Source: Methanosarcina acetivorans C2A
GTDB taxonomy: Archaea > Halobacteriota > Methanosarcinia > Methanosarcinales > Methanosarcinaceae
NCBI RefSeq assembly: GCF_000007345.1
Contig: NC_003552.1
Span: 2,976,001 to 3,040,000, forward strand
Length of the DNA: 64,000 nucleotides
Direction of reading: 5' to 3'
Positions 19,209-28,119 of the stretch are shown here, in pieces. Numbering within the stretch: the stretch's first letter is position 1; every line of letters starts with the position of its first letter. The translations under genes and the position numbers were made by a program. Below the pieces are notes generated by a model. That model was not told the origin of the DNA. It made no database searches and saw nothing but the letters and a program-made list of their open reading frames with translations.

Positions 19209-22200
19209 TGACCAACTTTGCCTTTCTCGAAACCGAATGGCCTTCTCTGTATGAGGCAGCCGAAAAAGCCTCAAATGCAGTTTATCCTGACCCTCGCACT
19301 GCCTGTTTTTACGCTCGCAGGGCTCTGGAACTGGCTGTGCAGTGGATGTATAAACATGATTATACACTGCTCCTGCCGTATCAGGATAATTTGAGTGCTC
19401 TTGTCCATGAGCCCACATTCAAGAAAGCTGCGGGAGAGGCAATCTTCAACAAAGCGCGTATCATAATCCGGCTTGGAAACCAGGCCGTGCACAGCAACAG
19501 CACAGTTCTGCTGCATGATTCATTAACAGCCGTGAGTGAGCTTTTCCACATCAGCTACTGGCTTGCCCGCACCTATGCCCGGAAAGAAAAGCCTGAACCC
19601 GGGCTGAGCTTCAATCCTGACGAACTGCCGAAAACAACCGTCCCGAAGCAGACGATAGAGCAGCTCCAGAAACTGGAAGCAAGCCTTCAGGAAAAGGACG
19701 AAAAACTCTCTGAGCTCTTGGCCGACAAATCCGCAATGGACGAAGAACTCAAACGCCTGCGGGCCGAGGTCGCAAAAGCAAAAGAAGCTTCAACCTTGCT
19801 ACCGGACACCCACGATTATTCCGAAGCTGAGACCCGCAAAAGCTTGATCGACCTCCTGCTTAAAGAAGCCGGCTGGCCCCTAGACAAAACTCAGGACAAG
19901 GAATTTGAAGTATTGGGCATGCCAAACAAAAACGGAGTCGGCTATGTAGACTACGTGCTCTGGGGCGACGACGGAAAGCCCCTTGCCCTCGTGGAAGCAA
20001 AACGCACCACAAAAGACCCGCAGGTCGGCCAGCAGCAGGCAAAACTCTACGCCAACTGCCTCGAAAATCAGTTCGGGCAAAGACCGGTGATCTTTTACTC
20101 AAACGGGTATGAAACCTGGATCTGGGACGATTCCCTATATCCGCCGAGGCAGGTGCAGGGATTCTACAAAAAAGCCGAACTGGAACTCCTCATCCAGCGG
20201 CGCAGCAGTCGCAGACCTCTCTCCGAAGCAGAAATTAACTCCGCCATTGTCGAACGCTACTATCAAACCCGTGCCATCCGCCGTATCGGGGAAGCCTTCG
20301 AGCAGGACAACGACAGAAAAGCTCTGATAGTAATGGCAACAGGCGCCGGCAAAACCCGCACGGTCATTGCACTCTGCGACCTCCTGATGCGCTGCAACTG
20401 GGTTAAACGTGTGCTCTTCCTTGCCGATAGGGTGGCTCTGGTCAATCAGGCGGTAAACGCCTTCAAACGGCACCTCCCCGATTCCGCACCTGTAAACCTT
20501 GTCACGGAAAAGGACACGGAAGGCAGGGTGTTCGTTTCAACCTATCCTACAATGATGAAACAGATAGAAGAAATAAACGGTGGACAGCGCCGTTTTGGAG
20601 TCGGACACTTTGACCTTGTGATTATTGACGAAGCCCACCGCTCGGTCTTCAAAAAATACAGAGCGATTTTCGATTACTTTGATTCCCTCCTTGTGGGCCT
20701 TACAGCAACGCCCAAAAATGAAATCGAACGTAATACCTACAGCCTCTTTGACCTCGAACCCGGGGTTCCTACCGACGCCTACCAGCTCGAAGAAGCCGTA
20801 AAAGACGGTTTCCTTGTCCCTCCAAAAGCGGTTTCAGTGCCCCTGAAATTCCAGCGCCAGGGGATTAATTACGATGAGCTCTCCGATGAGGATAAGGAGC
20901 AGTGGGAAGCTCTGGACTGGGGGGACGAGGACGGCGAAATCCCTGAAAGGGTGGAAGCCGAAGCCGTCAACAAATGGCTGTTTAACAAGGACACCGTGGA
21001 CAAAGTGCTGGCACACCTGATGGAGAGGGGCCTGAAAGTCGCTGGCGGTGACCGCCTGGGCAAGACCATTCTCTTTGCCAAAAATCAGGCTCATGCTGAG
21101 TATGTTGCCGAAAGGTTCAATGTCAACTATCCGCATTTCAAAGGTGAATTCGCCCGCGTTATCACTTTCAAGACCGAATATGCCCAGAGCCTGATAGACA
21201 ATTTTTCGATCAAGGAAAAAGACCCCCACATTGCTCTCTCGGTAGACATGCTTGATACCGGGATCGATGTGCCGGAAGTAGTGAATCTTGTATTCTTCAA
21301 ACTGGTGCGCTCAAAGACAAAGTTCTGGCAGATGGTAGGGCGCGGAACCAGGCTCTGTCCTGACCTTTTCGAACCGGGAGAAGACAAACGGTTCTTTTAT
21401 CTTTTCGATTACTGCCAGAACCTGGAGTTCTTCAGCCAGAACCCGGAAACCACTGAAGGTGCACTGGGCGATTCTCTTGGCACACGCCTGTTCAAATCAC
21501 GACTTGAATTACTCTCTGAACTGGACAAAAAACTGGAAGCTGACAGCGATTGTGAAGTCGGTACAGAAACCCGTGAAATCTATGGCGAACCGATAACAGA
21601 AGCCGAAGTTCGCCACTCAATTGCCGAAACGCTGCACAGTGAAATTGCCTCGATGAATCTGGACAATTTCGTCGTGCGTCCCAAACGGCGGCTGGTCGAG
21701 AGATACTCAAGATCCGAAGCCTGGTTAAAGCTGTCGGGAGAAGACCTCTCCGAGCTTTCACATGAAGTTGCCGGCCTGCCCTCGGAGATGGAACCGGAGG
21801 CTGAAGAGGCAAAGCGTTTTGACCTTCTTGTCCTGAACCTACAGCTGGCTTTACTGCGTGCTGAACCCGCCTTTGAACGTTTGCGTAACCAGGTGAGAGA
21901 CATTGCTGGTCTCCTTGAAGAAAAATCAGCCATCCCGATGGTACGCGATCAGATGGCTCTGATTCTGGATGTGCAGACCGACGAATGGTGGGAAAATGTT
22001 ACAACTCCCATGCTGGAAACGCTTAGACGGCGTCTCCGTGACATTGTGAAACTGATTGAAAAACACCGCAGAAAGCCTATTTACACAGATTTCGAAGACG
22101 AAATGGGCAGTGAAAACAATGTTGAATTGCCTGGCTTTGCTGCAGCCGGAGATTTCGAAAAGTTTCGTGCCAAGACCCGGGCCTTCCTCCTGGAACATCA

Positions 22201-22648
22201 GGACCAGGCCGTCATCCATAAGCTCAGGATGAACAAGCCATTGACTGCAGCTGATCTCGATGAGCTGGAGCGGATACTTTCTGAAAGCGGATTGGGAGGA
22301 CCGGAAGAAATTGCCCATGCCAAAGAGGTATCAAACGGACTTGGCCTCTTCGTACGCTCCCTGATAGGACTTGATAGGGAAGCTGCAAAACAGTCTTTTG
22401 CCAGATTCCTGGCAGGTAAGACTCTGGTTGCAAACCAGATAGAGTTCATAAACCGGATAATTGACCATCTTACCGAACACGGAGCAATGGATGCTGCATT
22501 GCTTTACGAGTCTCCATTTACTGACCTTACGCCACAGGGTCCTGATGGGCTTTTCACCTCTGCCCAGGTGGATGAGTTGATAGCAGCGCTGGAACAGATT
22601 ACAGCAACAGCACTTGTTTTCTCGAGTTCGCAACAGATCACTGCTTGA
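19208..22648 (+). CDS. hsdR: Type I restriction endonuclease subunit
   Basis: 1146 aa. Residues 10-115 are a DUF4145 domain, 150-195 a coiled coil, and 205-330 the HsdR N-terminal nuclease with DYVLWGDDGKPLALVEAKRT (D...ExK). The helicase motor follows: Walker A ATGAGKTRT (near 376), DEAH in VIIDEAHRS (near 472), GLTATP, and motif VI MVGRGTRLCPD. A long C-terminal domain binds the methyltransferase core. It translocates and cuts unmodified DNA together with HsdM and HsdS. It appears intact, so with hsdM frameshifted the cell could be left with an uncoupled nuclease, although HsdR needs HsdM for loading. Confidence 0.95.
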   Translation: MTNFAFLETEWPSLYEAAEKASNAVYPDPRTACFYARRALELAVQWMYKHDYTLLLPYQDNLSALVHEPTFKKAAGEAIFNKARIIIRLGNQAVHSNSTVLLHDSLTAVSELFHISYWLARTYARKEKPEPGLSFNPDELPKTTVPKQTIEQLQKLEASLQEKDEKLSELLADKSAMDEELKRLRAEVAKAKEASTLLPDTHDYSEAETRKSLIDLLLKEAGWPLDKTQDKEFEVLGMPNKNGVGYVDYVLWGDDGKPLALVEAKRTTKDPQVGQQQAKLYANCLENQFGQRPVIFYSNGYETWIWDDSLYPPRQVQGFYKKAELELLIQRRSSRRPLSEAEINSAIVERYYQTRAIRRIGEAFEQDNDRKALIVMATGAGKTRTVIALCDLLMRCNWVKRVLFLADRVALVNQAVNAFKRHLPDSAPVNLVTEKDTEGRVFVSTYPTMMKQIEEINGGQRRFGVGHFDLVIIDEAHRSVFKKYRAIFDYFDSLLVGLTATPKNEIERNTYSLFDLEPGVPTDAYQLEEAVKDGFLVPPKAVSVPLKFQRQGINYDELSDEDKEQWEALDWGDEDGEIPERVEAEAVNKWLFNKDTVDKVLAHLMERGLKVAGGDRLGKTILFAKNQAHAEYVAERFNVNYPHFKGEFARVITFKTEYAQSLIDNFSIKEKDPHIALSVDMLDTGIDVPEVVNLVFFKLVRSKTKFWQMVGRGTRLCPDLFEPGEDKRFFYLFDYCQNLEFFSQNPETTEGALGDSLGTRLFKSRLELLSELDKKLEADSDCEVGTETREIYGEPITEAEVRHSIAETLHSEIASMNLDNFVVRPKRRLVERYSRSEAWLKLSGEDLSELSHEVAGLPSEMEPEAEEAKRFDLLVLNLQLALLRAEPAFERLRNQVRDIAGLLEEKSAIPMVRDQMALILDVQTDEWWENVTTPMLETLRRRLRDIVKLIEKHRRKPIYTDFEDEMGSENNVELPGFAAAGDFEKFRAKTRAFLLEHQDQAVIHKLRMNKPLTAADLDELERILSESGLGGPEEIAHAKEVSNGLGLFVRSLIGLDREAAKQSFARFLAGKTLVANQIEFINRIIDHLTEHGAMDAALLYESPFTDLTPQGPDGLFTSAQVDELIAALEQITATALVFSSSQQITA

Positions 22649-22674
22649 GGATTCTATTTTGAACTGATTCATAG

Positions 22675-22795
22675 GGTTATGAACAAATTGTCGCCGCACT
22701 GCGGAGACAATTGAGTTGAACACACCTCAGATCGCTCATCTTCCATGAAAATAAATATGAAATTGTGCAGCAGCTTGCTGCATAATCTACTTTTT
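22675..22795 (+). pseudogene. Second DUF1016-like fragment
   Basis: Right after hsdR the DNA reads EQIVAALRRQLS, a stop, then THLRSLIFHENKYEIVQQLAA and a stop. This copies the IVAALRRQLSWTHF region of the intact DUF1016 gene at 10.3 kb. Like it, the DNA is palindromic (22684-22710, AATTGTCGCC...GGAGACAATT, one mismatch), and a second stem TGCAGCA-gct-TGCTGCA follows near 22768. It is a decayed remnant at the right side of the restriction genes. Confidence 0.6.
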
Positions 22796-22809
22796 TTTGC
22801 CTGTATACA

Positions 22810-23611
22810 TCAGGATAAATCATTCAATAAAAATTGGCTTTCAGCAACCTGTTTAATAATCCCTTTCTTGACAAGTACTTTAATCGCTTTTCTAACATCC
22901 CTGGAGTCCATATCCTGACTTAGCTCTTCAAAAGTCTTATTCCCGCCCTTCAGTCTTTCAATAAGCATCTGGGCCAGCATGTCCTGATAAGCGAGATCGT
23001 GCAGTTCACCAATGACAGAGTGAGAGATTTTGTATCTGTCTGCGAACTCCTCCAGCCCGTCGAAGAAAAAGACTATCCAGGCAAAAGTTCGGTCCTGTTC
23101 ATTTTGCCAGAGGATTTCATTCCTGATGACGTCAAAGTCCAGGCCCCTGGTAAAAAGTGTGTACATATCCTCACGGTCCCGGTCTCTTGAGGTAACGCTT
23201 TTAAAAACGAAGATATCTTCGGGAGCCAGCATGTATACTGAAATTTTTTCCATGGAAAAAACTCAATGGAACGTTTAACCATTGATTCGGAAAGCTGCAG
23301 GCCATTGCAGACTACCTGAACGAAGATATCCCACCGGAAGCCATCGGAATTTTCGAGTATGGCACTTGTATTCATTTTGGCATAGGCTACCCGGACGCAG
23401 GGGACGAAATAGCCCATGGATAAAAGTGTGTTTCTGGTGAGTTCAAGTTCTCGGGTTGACCTGAGACAACATCGATGTCTTTTGTGGCGACCTTGAGGTT
23501 CTGGAAGCTCATGGCTCCACCGCCGATAAGATAAAGGTCGACATGCTCGGGAAGCCTGTCATTGAGTTTCTTAAACTCGGTTTCCAGATAGGTTCTTCTG
23601 AAGGTCGCCAT
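22810..23611 (-). pseudogene. Nucleotidyltransferase (DUF6036-like), broken by frameshifts
   Basis: Three frames carry successive parts of one protein. ATG 23611 starts MATFRRTYLETEFKKLNDRL with the nucleotidyltransferase motif LIGGGAMSF and ATKDIDVV (the D-x-D pair). Near 23400 the frame moves to NTSAILENSDGFRWDIFVQVV. Near 23255, in a run of T, it moves to KISVYMLAPEDIFVFKSVTS and DREDMYTLF, ending at 22810 with a winged-helix-like tail. At least two frameshifts. The gene follows the HTH regulator by 2 bp, the usual layout of antitoxin-like regulator plus nucleotidyltransferase pairs. Confidence 0.75.
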
Positions 23612-23613
23612 GT

Positions 23614-24528
23614 TTACACCAAGCTTTCAAGCAGTTCCTGATATTCATTCCAGGGAAGAACAAAGTCGCTTCTTTTCTCTTTTTTGTCGATATACTCAAG
23701 AAGGTTCCTGACGTGAGCTTCAATATCGTAATAAATGGCATACTTTAACAAATTTTTTGATCCAAGCCTGGGGACAAGTGCAAGAGCATATGAATTGTAA
23801 ATAGGGCTGTAAGGGTCGATTAAAATTGTATGGATAAAGAATTCTTCTTCACATGGTGATTTTTTCCTGAAGAAGTAGTATTTCATGTCGGTTATCACAT
23901 CGAAGCCGTAATTAGGGAAAATACTGATAGCTGTAGGGTGGATTTTATTTTTCAAATCTGATCCAAAATCAGTGTTCAGGTTTTCCGCTTTGAACAGAAA
24001 TTCCGGACCTCTTTGCCATATCAACATCCCATTTTGAGAAACAGCTCTCAGGTTCATATTTGTCTTATACTTAAAATAATTGTCAACAAAGTTTTCAAAA
24101 AGGGTCTGGCGGCTGCTCAGGAGAAACTTGCTATTTGCCTTAATCACGATCCCGTATTTTGCAAGTCTTGATATTGCCGCAGATACCGTAGATCTATCAA
24201 GACCAGTTATTTCAGAGACCTCAGTAATACTGCGCGGAGGTTCCAATACGGAGATAACGTGCAAAGAAGAAGGAGTTAAAAGTTTGCTCAATGGGAGCAT
24301 TGGAAACTCATTTAAAATATCTACCAGAGATTGTGCATGCAGCGAATCCGAGCGTCGGACGAATACATGGTTTCCCTTTTTTTCTTTAAGCACGAAGCCT
24401 TCACTTTCTAGCGAACTTATAGCTTTCGATACTGTAGAATGATGCAGGCTTAAAAGCTCTGCAAGATCCGATATGTTCATCGGCTCTTTAAGATATTTAA
24501 ATATGGAAATCTCCGTTGGATTCAACAT
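23614..24528 (-). CDS. Double winged-helix transcriptional regulator
   Basis: 304 aa. Two HTH domains are visible: residues 1-60 (MNISDLAELLSLHHSTVSKAI) and about 90-150 (SITEVSEITGLDRSTVSAAI), both MarR/ArsR-like, followed by a ~150-residue C-terminal domain of unknown fold that contains FRKKSPCEEEFF and ends NEYQELLESLV. The ATG at 24528 has no Shine-Dalgarno site but a TATA-like GTATATATAG lies about 20-30 bases upstream, so the mRNA is probably leaderless. A perfect palindrome covers the start codon, which suggests self-repression. The downstream partner is a nucleotidyltransferase that is now broken. Confidence 0.8.
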   Translation of the reverse strand: MLNPTEISIFKYLKEPMNISDLAELLSLHHSTVSKAISSLESEGFVLKEKKGNHVFVRRSDSLHAQSLVDILNEFPMLPLSKLLTPSSLHVISVLEPPRSITEVSEITGLDRSTVSAAISRLAKYGIVIKANSKFLLSSRQTLFENFVDNYFKYKTNMNLRAVSQNGMLIWQRGPEFLFKAENLNTDFGSDLKNKIHPTAISIFPNYGFDVITDMKYYFFRKKSPCEEEFFIHTILIDPYSPIYNSYALALVPRLGSKNLLKYAIYYDIEAHVRNLLEYIDKKEKRSDFVLPWNEYQELLESLV

Positions 24529-24537
24529 TATGTTGAA
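24521..24537 (-). promoter_or_regulatory. Palindromic operator over the regulator's start codon
   Basis: TTCAACAT-t-ATGTTGAA is a perfect 17-bp palindrome that includes the regulator's ATG (24526-24528). On the minus strand a TATA-like element lies just upstream (about 24547-24556). Binding here would block initiation. The role is inferred from position and symmetry. Confidence 0.65.
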
Positions 24538-24966
24538 AAAAGTTCACATACTATATATACAATATGGCGAAAATTCCACACAAAATAATTACACAAATGG
24601 GCAACAATTGATAAATTCCAGAAAAATGAGAAAAATAGTAAAAAATTCGCATTTTACTTGAAAAGATGTATCTCATCAAAAGGATTTGCTTGGAGTTCTA
24701 TCTGTATGAACCGTGAAAAACGCAGAATTTACTCTATATCAGGGATTTTAAGAGCTAATTTGGGGCTCCAGAGTATAATTTTAGTTATATAATAACGCTT
24801 TTATATTATCTGGCCGTTTATTTGTCCGGGAGTATGTCTGGAACGGGGAGACGGAGCATTCTACATGACCAGTTACAGGATGGGAGATCATTATTCATCC
24901 CATCAATGATTTAACAGGCATACTTCTTCTACATTAAAATTGTCGCTTTTAAGGGGGAATAAGCTG
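24538..24966. other. Intergenic region between divergent regulator and sod genes
   Basis: About 430 bases, divergent promoters. AT-rich left half with the regulator's TATA element; a TATA-like TTATATAATAAC at 24786-24797 probably serves the superoxide dismutase gene. A 26-codon ORF at 24834-24914 (MSGTGRRSILHDQ...) lies in the putative leader; its ribosome binding site is weak and I do not call it. Confidence 0.4.
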
Positions 24967-25503
24967 ATGAAAACCGGACTGATATTATTGATGATCATCT
25001 CGACAGTACTGATGTTTGCAACCGTGGGCTCTGCCCAGGATAACTCCACAGACAGTGCTGCAGCTGTCATGAAGGACGCGAATGGCAGTACTGTAGGGTT
25101 TGCTACCTTTACCAAGGACGACTTTGGCATGGTTCGGATTCAGGTCTTTGCTAGCAACCTGACGCCGGGCCTTCATGGCATCCACATCCACGAGAAAGCG
25201 AACTGCACCGGGCCGTCTTTCACTTCTGCAGGCGGACACTACAACCCTCTGGGCAAAGAGCATGGGTTTAACAACCTGAAAGGTCCCCATGCAGGAGATC
25301 TGCCCAATCTCGTAGTAGGGCAGGATGGTACGGGATATATGGATGTCACCACTAACCTTGTGACGTTATCTCCCGGAAATACCACGCTATTTCCGGCCAA
25401 CGGCACTTCACTGGTTATCCATGCCGACCCTGACGACCAGATAACCAATCCTTCCGGCAACAGTGGTGCGCGGATTGCCTGCGGGGCCATCGAGAAAAGA
25501 TAA
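24967..25503 (+). CDS. sodC: Secreted Cu/Zn superoxide dismutase
   Basis: 178 aa from ATG 24967, chosen because AAGGGGGAA lies just upstream. Residues 1-23 form a signal peptide (LILLMIISTVLMFATVGSA), so the enzyme acts outside the membrane. All key residues are present: Cu ligands His73, His75, His91, His152; Zn ligands His91, His99, His108, Asp111; disulfide Cys80-Cys172; catalytic Arg169. It converts superoxide to oxygen and peroxide. The family is common in bacteria and eukaryotes but uncommon in archaea, so transfer from bacteria is likely. Single gene; its strict-anaerobe host makes it notable. Confidence 0.95.
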   Translation: MKTGLILLMIISTVLMFATVGSAQDNSTDSAAAVMKDANGSTVGFATFTKDDFGMVRIQVFASNLTPGLHGIHIHEKANCTGPSFTSAGGHYNPLGKEHGFNNLKGPHAGDLPNLVVGQDGTGYMDVTTNLVTLSPGNTTLFPANGTSLVIHADPDDQITNPSGNSGARIACGAIEKR

Positions 25504-25748
25504 GTTTTTCCTTAACCCTTATTTTTTTTAAATCTTTGCGAGAATACTAACCCGGTATAACCTGGTAAGCTGCGGAGAAAAACGGCGCCCAGGACCTGAA
25601 CTCGTCCAGAACCCGAACTCTTGCTATTTTTCGGACTACCGGGAGAACTGGAGAACTTGGATACCGAATATGCAACACCTTAAATTTCTAACATAGGCTG
25701 ATGTGAATAATAATATTTATAACCTCATTAAGTGTATCCACAGGGTTG

Positions 25749-26984
25749 ATGGTAGACAATCTGGCTGCGGATAAATACAGTGTGCCTGTTGAAAGCATTT
25801 TTCAGATTCATGAATCTCCCTGCAAAATCGTTCTCGCAATAACCGGGGGCGGGGCAGAAATTCTTGGGGAACTTCTCCGCCACGGCAGCGGCTCTGCAAC
25901 AGTACTGGATGCAGTCGTTCCGTACAGTATGGAGGCTATGGATCGCTTCCTTGGCAGGAAGCCTGAAAAGTACTGTTCTGAAAAAACTGCGAGGTTGATG
26001 GCAATGGTCGCCTACCAGCGAGCTCTGGACCTCTCTAAAGGCGAAGAGTCTGCAGCCCATGATGTAGTCGGGATCGGAGCGACCTGCAAGCTTAAAGCGG
26101 CAAACGAGCGGAAAGGAAGAAAACATGTGGTCCACGTCGCCATCCAGGCAGCCTGTAAAACAGGCGTCATCACACTAGAACTGGCCGCGGATAGGACAAG
26201 GGAAAAGGAAGAAAAAATTGCCGCGTTCCTGATTTTCAATGTGCTTGCCCGCCACAGTGGCGTTCCTGAAGTTGATTTACCGGGCAGGATTGGGACCGGG
26301 GACGAAAGAAAGGAAGAGATAACTGAAAAATATGAGTCCGTTTCCGAGCCTGTTGGAAACCTGCTTAAACAAAAAATATGCAGCCAGAAAGGTCCTGACA
26401 AAACCCCGGATATGGCAAGAATAGATTTAAATGAGGGAAAATCTTCTGCTGAGCCCGATAAGGTCAGGCTCGTGTTTCCCGGCTCTTTTGACCCCTGCCA
26501 CAGAAATCATGTTTTTATGGCAAAACTGGCTTCGGAGAAACATGGGGAGCCTGTCCATTTTGAAATTTCTTTGACAAACGTCGACAAGCCACCCATAGAT
26601 TTTATCTCGCTGAATCAAAGGCTTGACTCGTTAAGGAAATACAGAGACGAAGCTTTCGTGGGTGGGGTTTGCCTGACCAATGCACCACTTTTCCTGCAAA
26701 AAGCCGATCTTTTCCCGAACAGCACTTTCATCATAGGAGCCGATACCTTCAACAGGCTGTTTGACGCAAAATACTATGGCGGAAAAGTGGATATCTCTGC
26801 CATTCTAAGGCATTTCAGGGAAAAGAATATACGGTTCATGGTGTTTCAGAGAAAATCCGTCGAAATGTCCGTCAACCCTGAGGTCCTTAAGTTTTGTGAG
26901 ATTGTTCCGATGGACGAATATGAAGATGATGGAATTTCTTCGACAGAAATCAGAAGAAAGCAGGAAGAAAATAAAGGAAATTAA
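25749..26984 (+). CDS. CinA C-terminal domain fused to a nucleotidyltransferase
   Basis: About 411 aa from ATG 25749 (a TTG one codon earlier is possible). Residues 1-180 resemble the CinA_C/PncC amidohydrolase fold, known to deamidate nicotinamide mononucleotide: KIVLAITGGGAEILGELLRHGSGSATV, DAVVPYSMEAMDRFLG, SAAHDVVGIGATCKL. A linker follows. Residues about 238-405 resemble the NadD/NMNAT fold: VFPGSFDPCHRNHVFMA (a variant of the H-x-G-H motif, here CHRNH), IGADTFNRLF and the C-terminal ISSTEIRRK. Fusion of both activities would link NMN or NaMN chemistry to NAD formation. That role is inferred. No frame damage. Confidence 0.8.
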   Translation: MVDNLAADKYSVPVESIFQIHESPCKIVLAITGGGAEILGELLRHGSGSATVLDAVVPYSMEAMDRFLGRKPEKYCSEKTARLMAMVAYQRALDLSKGEESAAHDVVGIGATCKLKAANERKGRKHVVHVAIQAACKTGVITLELAADRTREKEEKIAAFLIFNVLARHSGVPEVDLPGRIGTGDERKEEITEKYESVSEPVGNLLKQKICSQKGPDKTPDMARIDLNEGKSSAEPDKVRLVFPGSFDPCHRNHVFMAKLASEKHGEPVHFEISLTNVDKPPIDFISLNQRLDSLRKYRDEAFVGGVCLTNAPLFLQKADLFPNSTFIIGADTFNRLFDAKYYGGKVDISAILRHFREKNIRFMVFQRKSVEMSVNPEVLKFCEIVPMDEYEDDGISSTEIRRKQEENKGN

Positions 26985-27322
26985 AGGCCTTTTTAAAGGA
27001 ATTAGAACCTTTTGAGCTGCCCATTGAATGACATAACTGTAAAATCTCTATAAACTTCTGATCCAATTTCACGTAGCTCCTGATCCTATTTCACGTTTTA
27101 ATTTCAGATTTTCAAGTTGAAAATTCCTTTTTTGGAAGAAAGGAGTGTTGTTTTACTACTGTCATATTACTGTCATGCTTTTCTCAAACACTGCTAACAT
27201 CACAATATTTTTGCTTTGTTTTTAGAAAAATATATCTATTAGGAGTAGGAAAGAACTTACCGATTTCCGATTTTGGAATTCCATTCACAGCTATTTTAAG
27301 ATGAAAAAAAGGACGAAAAAAA
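26985..27322. promoter_or_regulatory. Long upstream region of the dimethylamine operon
   Basis: About 340 bases between two genes on the same strand. A doubled TCCTATTTCACGT/TCCAATTTCACGT motif occurs at 27060-27096, and a TATA-like AAAAATATATC at about 27225-27235 would give a leader of roughly 70 bases before mtbC. Long leaders are common for Methanosarcina methylamine genes. A weak AAGGACG precedes the mtbC start. Confidence 0.45.
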
Positions 27323-27964
27323 ATGGCAGATATTGAAGGATTACTCCACGAGGTTGCCGATGCGGTAATCTCCTGTAAAAAAGAAAAGGTGCTCGAGGCG
27401 GTGGAAAAAGCCAGAGCTGAGGTCCCACCGGAAGAGATTATTGAAAAAGGGCTTTCTGCTGGTATGAACCAGGTGGGGGTTCTCTTTGAGAGGGGGAAAC
27501 TCTTCCTGCCCCATGTGATGATGGCAGCAGATGCAATGACAACAGGCGTCAAGCTCCTTGAGGCTGATCTCCCGGCAGGGGCTGAAAAGAAGCTTGGAGT
27601 TATTGTTAACGGGACTGTGGAAGGCGACGTCCACGACATAGGGAAGTCGATCGTCTCGACCATGCTGCAGTCCGCTGGTTTTGAAGTCCATGACATAGGC
27701 AGGGACGTTCCTATCAGAGATTTTATTGAAAAGGCAAAGGAAACCGATGCCGATATGATAGGGATTTCCGCCCTTATGACCACGACCCTTCAGGGGCAGA
27801 GGGACGTTATTGAGCTTCTGAAAGAAGAAGGGCTGCGCAGCCGGGTCAAGGTCATGGTCGGAGGAGCTCCTGCAACCCAGGCCTGGGCAGATAAAATAGG
27901 TGCTGACTGCTACGCCGAAAACGCAAGCGAAGCCGTGGCAAAGGCAAAGGAACTGCTGCTCTGA
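27323..27964 (+). CDS. mtbC: Dimethylamine corrinoid protein
   Basis: 213 aa, the usual size. Residues 1-90 are the helical cap (MtbC/MttC-type B12-binding-2 domain). Residues 92-213 are the Rossmann cobalamin domain with GTVEGDVHDIGKSI, in which His104 is the lower axial ligand to cobalt, then ISALMTT and VMVGGAPAT. It takes the methyl group from dimethylamine through MtbB and passes it to the MtbA-type methyltransferase that methylates coenzyme M. It is first in the operon with mtbB and a permease. Assignment to dimethylamine, not mono- or trimethylamine, rests on the linked mtbB. Confidence 0.93.
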   Translation: MADIEGLLHEVADAVISCKKEKVLEAVEKARAEVPPEEIIEKGLSAGMNQVGVLFERGKLFLPHVMMAADAMTTGVKLLEADLPAGAEKKLGVIVNGTVEGDVHDIGKSIVSTMLQSAGFEVHDIGRDVPIRDFIEKAKETDADMIGISALMTTTLQGQRDVIELLKEEGLRSRVKVMVGGAPATQAWADKIGADCYAENASEAVAKAKELLL

Positions 27965-28119
27965 ACCCCGATTCCAATCTAAATTTGGTCAACCAAAATT
28001 AATCGTTCCAGGTTTAGTCAATCGAAATAAATCATTCCAGAACTGGTTAATCCGGTTTAACCATTCGGATTTGGCCAGTCCGATTTTAATCAGTTAAATT
28101 TGAGCAATGGAGGATAAAA
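27965..28119 (+). other. mtbC-mtbB spacer with inverted repeat
   Basis: 154 bases between two co-transcribed genes, with degenerate repeats of the type GGTCAATC/GGTTAATC and an inverted repeat TGGTTAA-tccggt-TTAACCA at 28044-28063. GGAGG at 28108-28112 is the mtbB ribosome binding site. It could form an RNA structure that separates expression of the two genes; this is inferred. Confidence 0.5.
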
